A DNA stretch of 64,000 bases from Microbacterium sp. (GCA_019510305.1 JAEKKN010000017.1:248001-312000), one strand, 5' to 3'; counted from the stretch's first letter, positions 1-8,553 are shown. Numbers and translations: made by a program. Notes: generated from the letters alone by a model not told the origin.

Positions 1-371
1 CGGCCGGCATCCTGCCAGGCAACGTCATCGGCTACTCCGCCGCCGTCATGGCGATCGCCGTCATCTCGTCGACGGTAGTCGTGACGGCGGTGAACCGCAC
101 AGTGAAGCGCAGCCTCACGATCGGCACCGCGCAGACCCTGACGATCACTCCGGACGCTCTCGAGCTGACGGGCCCGGGCGGTGCGACGAGGTTCCTGTGG
201 AGCCGGCTCTTCGATCTGAGGCGCACGCAGAACGTCGTGACGGTGCGGTCGATGCCCGCGAAGACGACGCTGCTCTTCGTCGGTCGCCTCATCGGAGACG
301 AGCTGTATGCGGCGATCGAGCAGCACATCAGAATGGCGAGCGCGACTGCACAACGCGCTCCCGAGAGCTGA
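1..371 (+). CDS. C-terminal part of a YcxB-like membrane-associated protein (partial)
   Basis: The frame is open from the left edge of the window, so the gene starts upstream. The visible 122 residues begin with a hydrophobic stretch ending in AVMAIAVISSTVVV, fitting the end of a membrane hairpin. A compact beta-rich domain follows, with the pattern 'LTITPDALELTGPGGATRF..WSRLFDL', which is typical of the YcxB-like C-terminal domain of small Gram-positive membrane proteins. No biochemical role is known for that family. The family call rests on pattern only; the reading frame and stop (TGA at 369-371) are clear. Confidence 0.55.
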   Translation, partial: AGILPGNVIGYSAAVMAIAVISSTVVVTAVNRTVKRSLTIGTAQTLTITPDALELTGPGGATRFLWSRLFDLRRTQNVVTVRSMPAKTTLLFVGRLIGDELYAAIEQHIRMASATAQRAPES

Positions 372-477
372 GCCTGGGCGGATGCCGGTACGCCTGGGCG
401 GCTCGGCCAGAGCCCTCGGGTAGAGTGGCCACCGCCCGACCGGGCGCTCCGTGGCCGTCGAAACCTCCAAAGGCAGC

Positions 478-1677
478 ATGTCTTCTCCCGCATCCGACTC
501 GACCGACCATCGTCCGCTGCGCATCCTGATCGGCTGCGACACGTTCGCCCCCGACATCAACGGCGCCGCCCGGTTCGCCGAGCGCCTCGCCGCCGGTCTG
601 GTTCAGCGCGGACACGACATCCACGTCGCCGCTCCCAACCAGGCCTATCGCCGGGCGCAGCCGCGCACCGAGGTCGTCGAGGGCGAGCCGATGACTCTGC
701 ACCGTCTGCCGTCGGTACGTTGGCTGGCCCACGACTGGATCCGCTTCGTCTGGCCGTGGCGGTCCAAGCACTACGCGCGCATCGTGCTCGACCGCGTGCA
801 GCCCGACGTCGTGCACATCCAGTCGCACATCGTGATCGGCCGCGGCCTCGCCCACATCGCACGTGAGCGCGGCATCCCGGTGATCGCCACCAACCACGTC
901 ATGGCCGAGAACATCCTCGATCACTCGATCTTCCCCGACTTCGTCGATCGCAAGGTCGAGAAGTTCGCCTGGTCCGACGCGAAGCGCACCTTCGACATGA
1001 TGCGCGCCGTCACCACGCCCACGCGCCGCGCCGCCGATTTCCTCGAGAAGACCGTCGGAGTCAGCGGAGTGATCCCGATCAGCTGCGGCATCGACCGCTC
1101 GCAGTACACCCCCGTCATCGGTCCGCGCGAGAAGAACCGCATCGTCTTCGTCGGCCGCCTCACCGCAGAGAAGCAGGTCGAGGTCATCCTGCACGCGATC
1201 ACGAAGCTCGACCCCGCGCTCGAGACCACCTTCGACATCGTCGGCGGCGGCGATCAGCGCAAGAACCTCGAGAACCTCACGGCCAAGCTGGGCCTGGCCG
1301 ACCGCGTCACGTTCCACGGTCGCACGACCGACGAGGAACTGCGGGCGCTGCTCTCCCGGGCATCTGTGTTCGCGATCGCCTCGATCGCCGAGCTGCAGTC
1401 GATCGCGACCATGGAGGCCATGGCCTCAGCACTGCCGATCGTGGCCGCCGACGCCGTCGCGCTGCCTCATCTCGTGCACGACGGCGAGAACGGCTACCTC
1501 TTCGAGCCGGGCAACGTCGACGAACTGGCCGCACGCCTCACCGACGTGCTGACCGCGACGCCGGAGGAGTACGAGCGGATGCAGCGCGCCTCTCTCGACG
1601 GCGTCATCATCCACGACATCACCCGCACTCTCGATACCTTCGAGGCGCTGTACCGCGACGAGCCTCTGCCCGAGTGA
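478..1677 (+). CDS. GT4-family glycosyltransferase
   Basis: A 399-aa GT-B fold glycosyltransferase with a retaining GT4 signature. The N-terminal half has the 'CDTFAPDINGAARF' acceptor-side motif near residues 20-33. The C-terminal Rossmann half has 'IVFVGRLTAEKQ' and the E-x7-E pair at about E305/E313 that contacts the nucleotide-sugar. Relatives make glycolipids or cell-wall glycans at the inner face of the membrane; the substrate cannot be read from sequence. I chose ATG 478, preceded by AAAGG at good spacing, over the in-frame GTG at 451. The stop overlaps the start of the next glycosyltransferase, so the two are probably co-translated. A TAGAGT at 421-426 could be the -10. Confidence 0.85.
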   Translation: MSSPASDSTDHRPLRILIGCDTFAPDINGAARFAERLAAGLVQRGHDIHVAAPNQAYRRAQPRTEVVEGEPMTLHRLPSVRWLAHDWIRFVWPWRSKHYARIVLDRVQPDVVHIQSHIVIGRGLAHIARERGIPVIATNHVMAENILDHSIFPDFVDRKVEKFAWSDAKRTFDMMRAVTTPTRRAADFLEKTVGVSGVIPISCGIDRSQYTPVIGPREKNRIVFVGRLTAEKQVEVILHAITKLDPALETTFDIVGGGDQRKNLENLTAKLGLADRVTFHGRTTDEELRALLSRASVFAIASIAELQSIATMEAMASALPIVAADAVALPHLVHDGENGYLFEPGNVDELAARLTDVLTATPEEYERMQRASLDGVIIHDITRTLDTFEALYRDEPLPE

Positions 1678-2879
1678 CGATGCACATCGTCTTCTTCGGC
1701 GATCAGCACCTCGACTCCCTCGGCGGGGCGCAGGTGTCGATGCGGCTGCAGCGCGAGTTCCTGGAACGCGCCGGGCACACCGTCACCGTCGTGGCGCCGA
1801 AGATGCACGGACCTCGCTCGGGCGCGTACGATCCGGCGAACGTCGACCTCCCGTCGATGCCGATCACCGCCGACCGCGAGTACTCGATGAGCTGGCCGGG
1901 CCGCGGTACCGACCGCTTCCTCGATCGGGCCATGACGCGCAGGCCTCCTGTCGACCTCGTGCATGTGCAGGCCGATTTCTGGGGCGGGTTCATCGGTCAC
2001 CGATTCGCCCGCCGTCACGGGATCCCCGTCGTGCACACCATGCACAACCGTGTCGACGTGGGTATCCGCGCCGTCACGCCGCTCGCCGGGCCCGTCCTGG
2101 CGGTTCTCAACCTGTGGCGTCGTCGCGCGCTGCCGGGCACGGGCGCCGGGTCTGACGGGTGGGCTTTTCTGCGCGGGCTCGCGGCCGGTGCATCCGCTGT
2201 CACAGCGCCCTCGACGCACTTCGCGCGACGGCTCGAGCAGCACGGGGTGTTCGGGCGCGTCTATGTGGTCTGGAACGGCATCGACGATGACGTGCGGGGT
2301 GCGACGCTCGCCGCCGCCCCCGAGGAGCGGATGCCTGGACGGCCGCGCTTCGTCTGGCTCGGGCGGATGAGCCCCGAGAAGCGACTGCTGCCGTTCCTCG
2401 AGGCGTTCGTCGCCTCGGGAGTCGACGCCGAGCTCGAGATCATCGGCGGCGGCGCGCAGCGTCCTGCTGCCGAGAAGATCGTCGCCGGACTGCCGAACGT
2501 GCGCTTCGCCGGCAAGCTGACCTACGCCGAGACGCTCTCCAGGATCGCAGCGGCCGACGCTCTCGTGCAGACGTCGATCGGCTTCGAGACGCAGGGGATG
2601 ACGCCTTTCGAGGCGGCGACTCTGGGCACGCCGTCGGTGATCAGCGATCCCGACATCGCTGCGGAGCTCGGCGGCGGCCTGTGGGCGGTGCCGGATTCCG
2701 ATGCGCCGGAGGCGCAGCGGATCGCCGCACTCGCGCAGACGCTGCGGCAGGCGGCATCCGACATCTCGTCCGGAACCGCCCCGGTCCCTCTCGAGGCCAC
2801 GGCCGAGGCCTTCCGGCAGTCCTCGCGGACCGCCGCCATGATCGATCTCTACGAGCGCGTGCTCGCGGGATCGCGCTGA
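1674..2879 (+). CDS. GT4-family glycosyltransferase (second of a pair)
   Basis: A 401-aa GT-B glycosyltransferase. The N-terminal 'GDQHLDSLGGAQVS' resembles the acceptor-binding glycine loop of GT4 enzymes. 'FVWLGRMSPEKRLLPFL' opens the donor-binding half, and E305 and E313 form the E-x7-E motif within 'GFETQGMTPFEAA'. The GTG at 1674 overlaps the previous stop codon (GTGA); an ATG at 1680 is an equally possible start. The back-to-back pair suggests two successive sugar additions to one product, possibly a diglycosyl lipid. This is inference from arrangement only. Confidence 0.82.
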   Translation: MTMHIVFFGDQHLDSLGGAQVSMRLQREFLERAGHTVTVVAPKMHGPRSGAYDPANVDLPSMPITADREYSMSWPGRGTDRFLDRAMTRRPPVDLVHVQADFWGGFIGHRFARRHGIPVVHTMHNRVDVGIRAVTPLAGPVLAVLNLWRRRALPGTGAGSDGWAFLRGLAAGASAVTAPSTHFARRLEQHGVFGRVYVVWNGIDDDVRGATLAAAPEERMPGRPRFVWLGRMSPEKRLLPFLEAFVASGVDAELEIIGGGAQRPAAEKIVAGLPNVRFAGKLTYAETLSRIAAADALVQTSIGFETQGMTPFEAATLGTPSVISDPDIAAELGGGLWAVPDSDAPEAQRIAALAQTLRQAASDISSGTAPVPLEATAEAFRQSSRTAAMIDLYERVLAGSR

Positions 2880-2897
2880 TCCGTCCGGCCTGCGTCG

Positions 2898-3530
2898 TCA
2901 GCTCTTCGCGCCGGTGAGCGCCAGCGTGCCTCCGAGCCCGATCATCATCACTCCGCCCGTGCCCGACAGTGTCGACATCCGCCGGGGCGAGCGTGCGAAC
3001 CAGGTGCGGGCCGTGCCTGCGGCGAGCACCCACACGCTGTCGCAGACCAGCGCGATCGTCTGGAAGACGAGCCCGAGCAGCAGTAGCTGCGCCCAGACCG
3101 GGCCACCGGATGCAGAGACGAACTGGGGCAGCACGGCGACGAAGAACGCGATGGTCTTCGGGTTCGTGGCGCCCACGATGAAGCCCTGACGCAGGAGCCG
3201 CCAGGCGGAAGCCGGCTCGCGGGCGACGTCCGCGCGATGGTCGCGACGGTGGCGGATCGCCTGGACGCCGAGCCACACGAGATAGACGGCGCCGACGATC
3301 TTGATGATCGTGAACGCGACGACGGAGGACGCCACGATGGCGCCGACACCGAATGCGACGGCCACGACGGCGGGGACGGTGCCGAGGGCGTTGCCCACGA
3401 CGCTCAGCGCTCCGGCGCGACGGCCGAGTGACAGCGACCGACCGATGACGAAGAGCACGCTCGGCCCGGGAATCACGATGATCACGATCGACGTGACCAC
3501 GAACGCCAGAAGGCTGTCGAGGGGAGTCAT
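2898..3530 (-). CDS. LysE-family amino-acid/metabolite exporter
   Basis: A 210-aa integral membrane protein with about six hydrophobic segments and the LysE/RhtB hallmark 'IPGPSVLFVIGRSLSLGRRAGALSV' (written here in part, residues about 20-45), followed by a conserved 'G.G.G' turn. Family members export lysine, homoserine, leucine or other small metabolites by proton antiport. The substrate is not predictable here. The gene stands alone, convergent with the glycosyltransferase pair, with only 18 bases between the stops. Confidence 0.85.
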   Translation of the reverse strand: MTPLDSLLAFVVTSIVIIVIPGPSVLFVIGRSLSLGRRAGALSVVGNALGTVPAVVAVAFGVGAIVASSVVAFTIIKIVGAVYLVWLGVQAIRHRRDHRADVAREPASAWRLLRQGFIVGATNPKTIAFFVAVLPQFVSASGGPVWAQLLLLGLVFQTIALVCDSVWVLAAGTARTWFARSPRRMSTLSGTGGVMMIGLGGTLALTGAKS

Positions 3531-3576
3531 GAGCCGACCCTACATCGAGGCCGGGCGCGCCGGCCCTCGGCGACGA

Positions 3577-4038
3577 TCAGAACAGGTAGTACAGCAGCGA
3601 GGCCATCCAGGTGATGACCCGGCCGACGACGACAGAGCCGGCGATGCCGAGGGCGATGGCCGCGAGCAGGTGCGGAGCAGGACGGCGCAGGGCCAGGATG
3701 CTGAGCACGCCGGCGGCGATGCCGCCGATCAGCACCAGGATGCCGATCACGGTGCCCAGGGAATCGGCGACGTCGTAGTTGCCGCTCGAATACAGGAACG
3801 GCGTGATCACCGAGAACAGGATGCCGATGGCGCCTGTCACGACTGCGACGAGGAACGCGGTGCGTCCGAGCGGATTGCCGGGGGCGGCGGGGGCGCCGTA
3901 CTGAGGGCCGCCCTGCGGCGGAGCACCGTACTGCGGGGCTCCCTGAGAGGGCATGCCGTACTGCGGGGTTCCCTGAGGAGAGCCGTAGGGCGACGCGGGA
4001 GGATACGGTTGGGCGGAGGGCTGCTGCGGTTCGCTCAT
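3577..4038 (-). CDS. Proline-rich DUF4190-like membrane protein
   Basis: A 153-aa protein. Residues 1-55 form a cytoplasmic tail of repeated P-Q-Y-G blocks ('GAPQYGAPPQGGPQYGAP'). After it come three to four hydrophobic segments around a short 'ALRRPAPHLL' loop, the layout of DUF4190-type actinobacterial proteins. No enzymatic motif is visible. It lies directly downstream of, and resembles, the 201-aa gene at 4052-4657, with 13 bases between them, so the two look like a tandem duplication in one transcript. Function unknown. Confidence 0.75.
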   Translation of the reverse strand: MSEPQQPSAQPYPPASPYGSPQGTPQYGMPSQGAPQYGAPPQGGPQYGAPAAPGNPLGRTAFLVAVVTGAIGILFSVITPFLYSSGNYDVADSLGTVIGILVLIGGIAAGVLSILALRRPAPHLLAAIALGIAGSVVVGRVITWMASLLYYLF

Positions 4039-4051
4039 GATGGCTCCGGTC

Positions 4052-4657
4052 TCAGACGAAGGCGTAGAACAGGGACGAGATCCACGAGATCACGGTGCCC
4101 GCGATCTCGCTCGCGGCGATGCCGATCGCGATGCCGGCCAGGACGGGCGACCCCGGACGACGGATGGCCATCAGGCCGAGGATCAGCGCGACGGTCGAGC
4201 CGACCAGCACCAGGAAACCCGTGACGCCGGAGATGATTCCGTAGCTGAACACGGACGAGTAGGAGAAGGCCCCGTACAGCAGCGGGTACAGGAACGAGCC
4301 GAGCACGCCGACGGCGAACGCGATCAGAGCGATGATGAGCGCGGTGCGTCCCAGCGCCTTGCCCGAGGCGGCGGGGCGCGCCGGGTAGCCGGTGCCGGGG
4401 TAGCCGGGAACGGGGTAGCCGCCTCCAGCCTGCTGCTGTCCGAAATGCTGCGGTGCCGCGCCCGGGTGGCCCTGCGGGGCGCCGTCGAGAGCGGGCGACT
4501 GCGGTTGTGCGTACGGCTGCTGCTGGTAGGGCTGGGCCGGCTGCTGGTAGGGCTGCTGCGGCGAATAGGGCTGAGCGGTCGGGGGCTGGGGGGCCGCCTG
4601 CGGGGTCGGGCTCGGCTGACCGTACGGCGGAACGGGTGGATGCTGGGGCTCGCTCAT
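4052..4657 (-). CDS. Proline-rich DUF4190-like membrane protein (paralogue)
   Basis: A 201-aa paralogue of the downstream gene. It has a longer Pro/Gln/Tyr-rich N-terminal tail (residues 1-95, with 'QQPYQQPAQPYQQQPYAQP'), then the same 'ALGRTALIIALIA' membrane entry and an 'LMAIRRPGSPVLAGIAIG' loop that matches its neighbour. The low-complexity tail is a likely protein-contact surface. The two adjacent copies differ mainly in tail length. Function unknown. Confidence 0.75.
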   Translation of the reverse strand: MSEPQHPPVPPYGQPSPTPQAAPQPPTAQPYSPQQPYQQPAQPYQQQPYAQPQSPALDGAPQGHPGAAPQHFGQQQAGGGYPVPGYPGTGYPARPAASGKALGRTALIIALIAFAVGVLGSFLYPLLYGAFSYSSVFSYGIISGVTGFLVLVGSTVALILGLMAIRRPGSPVLAGIAIGIAASEIAGTVISWISSLFYAFV

Positions 4658-4698
4658 GCAGTCGAGCGTAGCCCCCGCATCCGCTCTTGGGCAGTCAT

Positions 4699-4860
4699 TC
4701 AGAGGGATCGCTGGATGACCTCGGGCTGGGCCGCGGTTTCCCGGCCGCCGACGCGGGCCCAGTCGGTGGGCACGGCACGGTAACCGTCGCGGCGCACCTC
4801 CACGACAGTGGCGATGAGAGCCCAGATGAGGAGCGCGATGAGTGCGATGAGGAGTACCAT
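4699..4860 (-). CDS. Small single-span membrane protein (53 aa)
   Basis: A 53-codon gene reading MVLLIALIALLIW then ALIATVVEVRRDGYRAVP and ending in QRSL. It has one transmembrane helix at residues 2-20 followed by a basic, soluble tail with 'DGYRAVPTDWARVGG'. Short proteins of this pattern (single helix, then E-x-RRDGYR-x-PT-W) recur in Microbacteriaceae. ATG 4858-4860 is favoured because the longer open frame upstream to 5142 runs antisense through the glxA-type gene and reads like non-coding sequence. Function unknown. Confidence 0.6.
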   Translation of the reverse strand: MVLLIALIALLIWALIATVVEVRRDGYRAVPTDWARVGGRETAAQPEVIQRSL

Positions 4861-4972
4861 GGCAGAAACGCTACGTTCAATGCAGAACCGCCACGAGTGG
4901 CAGAAGTGACACTGGACGTAGGAAAACCGCCATGATTCGACAGGCTCAGCAACCCAGAGGGAGTGATCGACG

Positions 4973-5944
4973 ATGAAGACAGTGGCCTGCGTGATCCAGG
5001 AGGGGTTCGCCCCGTTCGAGTTCGGTGTCGCCTGTGAGGCCTTCGGGCTCGATCGTTCCGACGACGGCGTCCCGAACTTCGACTTCCGCGTCGTCGCTCC
5101 GCGCGCCGGCGTCGTGAACTCGAAGATGGGCTTCTCGGTCAACGTCGAGAACGACCTCTCCTTCGCCTACGAGGCCGATCTCGTGATCTTCTGCCCGGTG
5201 CCGCGCGAGTACTGGGGCATGATCGACCCCGCTCTGCTCGACCTGGCCCGAGATGCCGTCGCACGGGAGGCGTGGGTGATCAGCGTGTGCAGCGGCTCGT
5301 TCATCCTGGGTGCCGCGGGCGTGCTCGACGGGCGTCGTGCCACCACGCACTGGATGTACTCGCAGCATCTGGCCGCGATGTATCCCGAGATCGAGGTCGA
5401 CGCCGACGTGCTGTTCGTGCAGGACGGTCGCATCATCACGAGCGCCGGCACCGCCGCGGGCATCGACGCGTGCCTGCACCTGCTGCGACAGGAGATCGGC
5501 GCCGAGCTCACGAACCGCGTCGCGCGGCGCATGGTCGTACCGCCGCAACGAGACGGCGGGCAGGCGCAGTTCATCGACCGGCCGATCCCGCACGTGGCAT
5601 CCGATTCGCTCTCCGCCGTGGCCGAGTGGGCCGTGCAGAACCTGCGCGAAGACATCGGCGTCGACGAGATGGCCGCTCGTGCCCTGATGTCGTCGCGCAC
5701 CTTCGCGCGCCGGTTCAAGGCCGACTACGGCGTGACGCCTGCGGCGTGGTTCGCCCGCCAGCGCATCCTGCACGCGCAGCGGATGCTGGAGCGCACCGAC
5801 CTGCCGCTCGATCACATCGCCGACGAGTGCGGCTTCGGGTCGGCGGCCGTGCTGCGTCAGAACTTCTCTCGCGTGCTGGGGATGACCCCGACCGCCTACC
5901 GCACGCGCTTCTCGTGCCTGAGCGATGCGGAGTCGGCCGCCTGA
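4973..5944 (+). CDS. GlxA-family AraC-type transcriptional regulator
   Basis: A 323-aa regulator. Residues 1-170 form a DJ-1/PfpI (type-1 glutamine amidotransferase-like) domain with the nucleophile-elbow cysteine C106 in 'VCSGSFILGAAG'. Residues about 225-320 form a double helix-turn-helix of the AraC/XylS family ('MSSRTFARRFKADYGVTPAAW', positions 240-260). Proteins of this layout sense small metabolites or act as stress regulators. It is monocistronic; a hairpin at 5949-5971 follows the stop. Its targets are not evident. It lacks the tandem boxes found at the purine promoters, so there is no reason to place it in that regulon. Confidence 0.85.
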   Translation: MKTVACVIQEGFAPFEFGVACEAFGLDRSDDGVPNFDFRVVAPRAGVVNSKMGFSVNVENDLSFAYEADLVIFCPVPREYWGMIDPALLDLARDAVAREAWVISVCSGSFILGAAGVLDGRRATTHWMYSQHLAAMYPEIEVDADVLFVQDGRIITSAGTAAGIDACLHLLRQEIGAELTNRVARRMVVPPQRDGGQAQFIDRPIPHVASDSLSAVAEWAVQNLREDIGVDEMAARALMSSRTFARRFKADYGVTPAAWFARQRILHAQRMLERTDLPLDHIADECGFGSAAVLRQNFSRVLGMTPTAYRTRFSCLSDAESAA

Positions 5945-5948
5945 CTCG

Positions 5949-5971
5949 AGCCGCCTGACTCAGGCGGCTTT
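5949..5971 (+). terminator. Rho-independent-type hairpin after the GlxA-type gene
   Basis: AGCCGCC / GGCGGCT inverted repeat closing a tiny loop, followed by TTTC. It lies five bases after the GlxA-type stop codon and also covers the stop codon of the 49-aa gene on the other strand, so it may serve both convergent genes. Confidence 0.6.
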
Positions 5972-6109
5972 CGGGAACAGGATGCGGAGGGCTCGAAGGT
6001 AACTGTTCGTGCGCTCGGCCCCTGCGGGGACGTAGAAGTCTGGATCGATGTTGACGATCGGCTGCTCGTGGTCGTCGCGATTCATCGGCGTCTGGTCGTT
6101 GCGTGCCAT
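5960..6109 (-). CDS. 49-aa orphan protein under a purine-type operator
   Basis: A 49-codon gene starting MARNDQTPMNRDDHEQ and ending RALRILFPKAA. It is charged, has no membrane segment and matches no family I recognise. Support for it being real: a good GGAGAGGT ribosome site 8 bases before the ATG at 6107-6109, a promoter (TTGACC at 6198-6203, 18-base spacer, TACTCT at 6174-6179, read on the minus strand) and two regulatory boxes between promoter and start. Those boxes have the same form and spacing as at the purine-catabolism operons, so it may be a small member of that regulon. Confidence 0.6.
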   Translation of the reverse strand: MARNDQTPMNRDDHEQPIVNIDPDFYVPAGAERTNSYLRALRILFPKAA

Positions 6110-6137
6110 GTCGGTCACCTCTCCATCGAGCTGTCGC

Positions 6138-6203
6138 TTCCGTTATCCGGAAGTATTCTTCTGATTTACGGAAAGAGTATCGGGAGAGCGAGGGACCGGT
6201 CAA
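6138..6203 (-). promoter_or_regulatory. Promoter with tandem 15-bp boxes before the 49-aa gene
   Basis: Read on the minus strand: TTGACC, 18 bases, TACTCT, then immediately a box at 6159-6173 (plus strand TTCTGATTTACGGAA) and a second at 6138-6152 (TTCCGTTATCCGGAA, a near-perfect palindrome). The two box starts are 21 bp apart. Boxes beginning directly after the -10 suggest repression by blocking the polymerase. Confidence 0.65.
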
Positions 6204-6260
6204 GGGCTTCCTGCACGTGCGCCCCGGTCGCGGACGACCGGGGCGCACTATGGCCGACGC

Positions 6261-8468
6261 TCAGCTGCAGCTCATCGACCCCGCACGCAGAGCGTGGTCC
6301 GAGGTGTCGGAATCGTCCGCCCAGATCGCGTACCGCGCACCGCCGACGCACGCCGGCGCGAGCGCGAAGCCTTCGTTGTTGATGTTCGGCATCGCCGACG
6401 GGCGGTCGTACTCCGCCGCCACGGCGAAGGCGCCGGAGGTGACCTTCAGAGCGTTCACCGCGCCGTCGCAGCTGTCGTCGCACACGCTCCACAACGTGCG
6501 GGTGCTCGGCTGGTACTCGAGCTCCATCACGGTGTCGAAGCCCGAGGCGAAGCTCGCCACCCGAGTGAACCCGCCGCTGAGGTTCAGTGCATAGGCGTAC
6601 ACCTTTCCGTCAGCCTCGAGTCCGACGAAGAACAAGCCGTCGCCGTGGTTCGCGTATGACGCGGGAGAGTACGCCGAGCCGGTGCGCTGGTCGACGAACC
6701 CGCTGGCGACGAGGTCGGCATCCGGGATCCACGCGATCGACTCGAGGCCGTCGTTGGCGCCGACCGACGGCAGGTCGGATGTGAGGTTCCACTCCTTCAG
6801 CGCCGTCAATGAGCCTGAAGACGTGCCCGGGCGGTACTGCAGGATCGACGGGCGGCTCGTGCTCTTGCTCGAGCCGTTGCGCTCCGAGGCGACGAACAGG
6901 TCGGATCCGACCGCGACGACGCCCTCGGCATCCGGAGCGCCGGAGCCGTTCGTGTAGCGCAGCGTCCGCCCGCCGGACCATCCGGACGCCTCTGCCCAGT
7001 TCGATCCGCTGCGGACGAGGCGGTGCAGCGTGCCCGAGCCGTTGTTCACGGCCCACAGGGCAGATCCGTCGGCCGAGAACGACAGCCCGCTGAGGTCCGT
7101 GCCGAAGGTGTCCGCGCCATCGGCGACGGTGATCTGCGATGAACCCGGCCAGGTCGGCCCGGTCGGCGCCGTGGGCGTCGGTGTCGGCGTGGAGGTGGGA
7201 GTGGTGCCTCCGCCGGTCACCGTGTAGACCTCGGCTTCGTAGAGGGAGTAGCCGTAGGCGGTGCCGCGGGCGGTGCCGTAGATGCGGAGGTAGCGGCCGG
7301 TGCCGGTGAGGTTGGTGAACTCGTCGGTGCCGCCGTTGCCTGCGGCTTCGGTGGCGAGGGTGGTCCAGGTGGTGCCGTCGTTCGAGGTCTCGATGCGGTA
7401 CTTGGAGGCGTATGCGGCTTCCCATTTCAGGACGACCTTGTTCACGGTGGAGCCGGCGCCGAGGTCGATGCGCACCCACTGCGGGTCCACGCCCTCCACG
7501 CTCGCCCAGCGGGTGGTCGCGTTGCCGTCGACCGCCTTCGCGGCTTCGAAGCCCGTGCCCTCGACCGTCGACGCCGTGACCGGCTTGTTCTTCGAGATCA
7601 ACGTCGCCGTGCCCGGGGTCGTTGTCGGTGTGGGCGTGGGTGTGGTGCCGCTGACCGGCCAGTGCGGTGTCGGGGCGGTGGGGATGGAGTACGGATCGCC
7701 GTACACCGACCAGTTCAACGGAGTGTCGAGGTCGAGGTTGCCGGCGTCGAGCCAGACCCGCTGTGCGTTCTCGATGCGGCTGACGTCTTCGTGCGCCTCC
7801 TCCTTCTGCATCTCGATGACGCGAGCGTCGAGGAAGGCGTTGAGATAGGTCGTCTGGCTCCCACCTGACGCCGGGGTCGTCGCGGACTTCTTCGCTTCGG
7901 AGCGCACATCCTGCAAGCCGGAGAAGCCGTGCACCACGGCCGCGTCGTAGTAGGCGAACTGCCCGAGCGCACCGAGCCCATCGGCGATCGCGAGATCGAC
8001 CGCGGGATCGAAGTACTGCACGGTGACCTCGTCGCGCTGCGCCTGCTGGAACGCGGGTGCCGCGCCCTCGGCCCTCCAATCGGCCATGTACGCCTCGCCG
8101 AGTGGCGCCGTCTCGTCGGTGCCGTCGACCTGCTCGAGTTCGTCGATCCACTTCGCGAGGCGGTTGGCCGGGTGCTTCTTCGTGTAGTTCTGCACGAGCA
8201 CGAGCATGTCGTGGGTGCCCGAGGTGAAGCCCACGATCCCACCCGTCAGACCCCGGCCGTCGGGGTATGGCTCGATGTAGCTGTACTGGTCGTACCAGTT
8301 CAGCGAGGAGTTCTCGGCCGAGGTGATGATCTCCTGCGCGATCTCGCGCTTGATGGGATCTCGCAGAGTGACGGGAGACGCCGCTTGAGCCGAGGTGGCG
8401 ACGAGGCCGGCGAGCGGTATCAGGGCGGCGGCGGCCAGCAGGGCCAGCAGGGGTCGGCGTTGACGCAT
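6261..8468 (-). CDS. Secreted GH46 chitosanase with discoidin and beta-propeller domains
   Basis: A 735-aa secreted enzyme that should cut chitosan (beta-1,4-glucosamine). It has a signal peptide at 1-29 (cleavage after AQA). Residues 32-265 are a GH46 domain with the catalytic pair E52 in 'TSAENSSLNW' and D70 in 'YPDGRGLTGGIVGF', aligning with the Glu/Asp pair known from Streptomyces chitosanases. A Thr/Pro linker leads to an F5/8-type (CBM32-like) sugar-binding domain at about 290-415. A second Thr/Pro linker leads to a C-terminal repeat-rich domain (about 440-735, with 'GLSFSADGSALWAVNN' and 'DGLESIAWIPDAD') like phytase/esterase-like propellers. GH46 enzymes are usually near 240-300 aa, so both extra domains are unusual. 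Confidence 0.88.
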   Translation of the reverse strand: MRQRRPLLALLAAAALIPLAGLVATSAQAASPVTLRDPIKREIAQEIITSAENSSLNWYDQYSYIEPYPDGRGLTGGIVGFTSGTHDMLVLVQNYTKKHPANRLAKWIDELEQVDGTDETAPLGEAYMADWRAEGAAPAFQQAQRDEVTVQYFDPAVDLAIADGLGALGQFAYYDAAVVHGFSGLQDVRSEAKKSATTPASGGSQTTYLNAFLDARVIEMQKEEAHEDVSRIENAQRVWLDAGNLDLDTPLNWSVYGDPYSIPTAPTPHWPVSGTTPTPTPTTTPGTATLISKNKPVTASTVEGTGFEAAKAVDGNATTRWASVEGVDPQWVRIDLGAGSTVNKVVLKWEAAYASKYRIETSNDGTTWTTLATEAAGNGGTDEFTNLTGTGRYLRIYGTARGTAYGYSLYEAEVYTVTGGGTTPTSTPTPTPTAPTGPTWPGSSQITVADGADTFGTDLSGLSFSADGSALWAVNNGSGTLHRLVRSGSNWAEASGWSGGRTLRYTNGSGAPDAEGVVAVGSDLFVASERNGSSKSTSRPSILQYRPGTSSGSLTALKEWNLTSDLPSVGANDGLESIAWIPDADLVASGFVDQRTGSAYSPASYANHGDGLFFVGLEADGKVYAYALNLSGGFTRVASFASGFDTVMELEYQPSTRTLWSVCDDSCDGAVNALKVTSGAFAVAAEYDRPSAMPNINNEGFALAPACVGGARYAIWADDSDTSDHALRAGSMSCS

Positions 8469-8491
8469 GGTTCCTCCGGTGGATGGACGAC

Positions 8492-8510
8492 GAATCTTTA
8501 GGAAAGATTC
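8492..8510. promoter_or_regulatory. Perfect palindrome upstream of the chitosanase gene
   Basis: GAATCTTT-AGG-AAAGATTC, 24 bases before the chitosanase start codon and upstream of its GGAGG ribosome site. Actinobacterial chitosanase genes are commonly controlled by repressors (for example the ROK-type CsnR of Streptomyces) at A/T-rich palindromes. This one has the right character and place, but I cannot name the binding protein and none is encoded beside it. Confidence 0.6.
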
Positions 8511-8553
8511 TTTACGAAGGAACGTACCCGAGGAGCGCGGTCAGAGCAATGGG

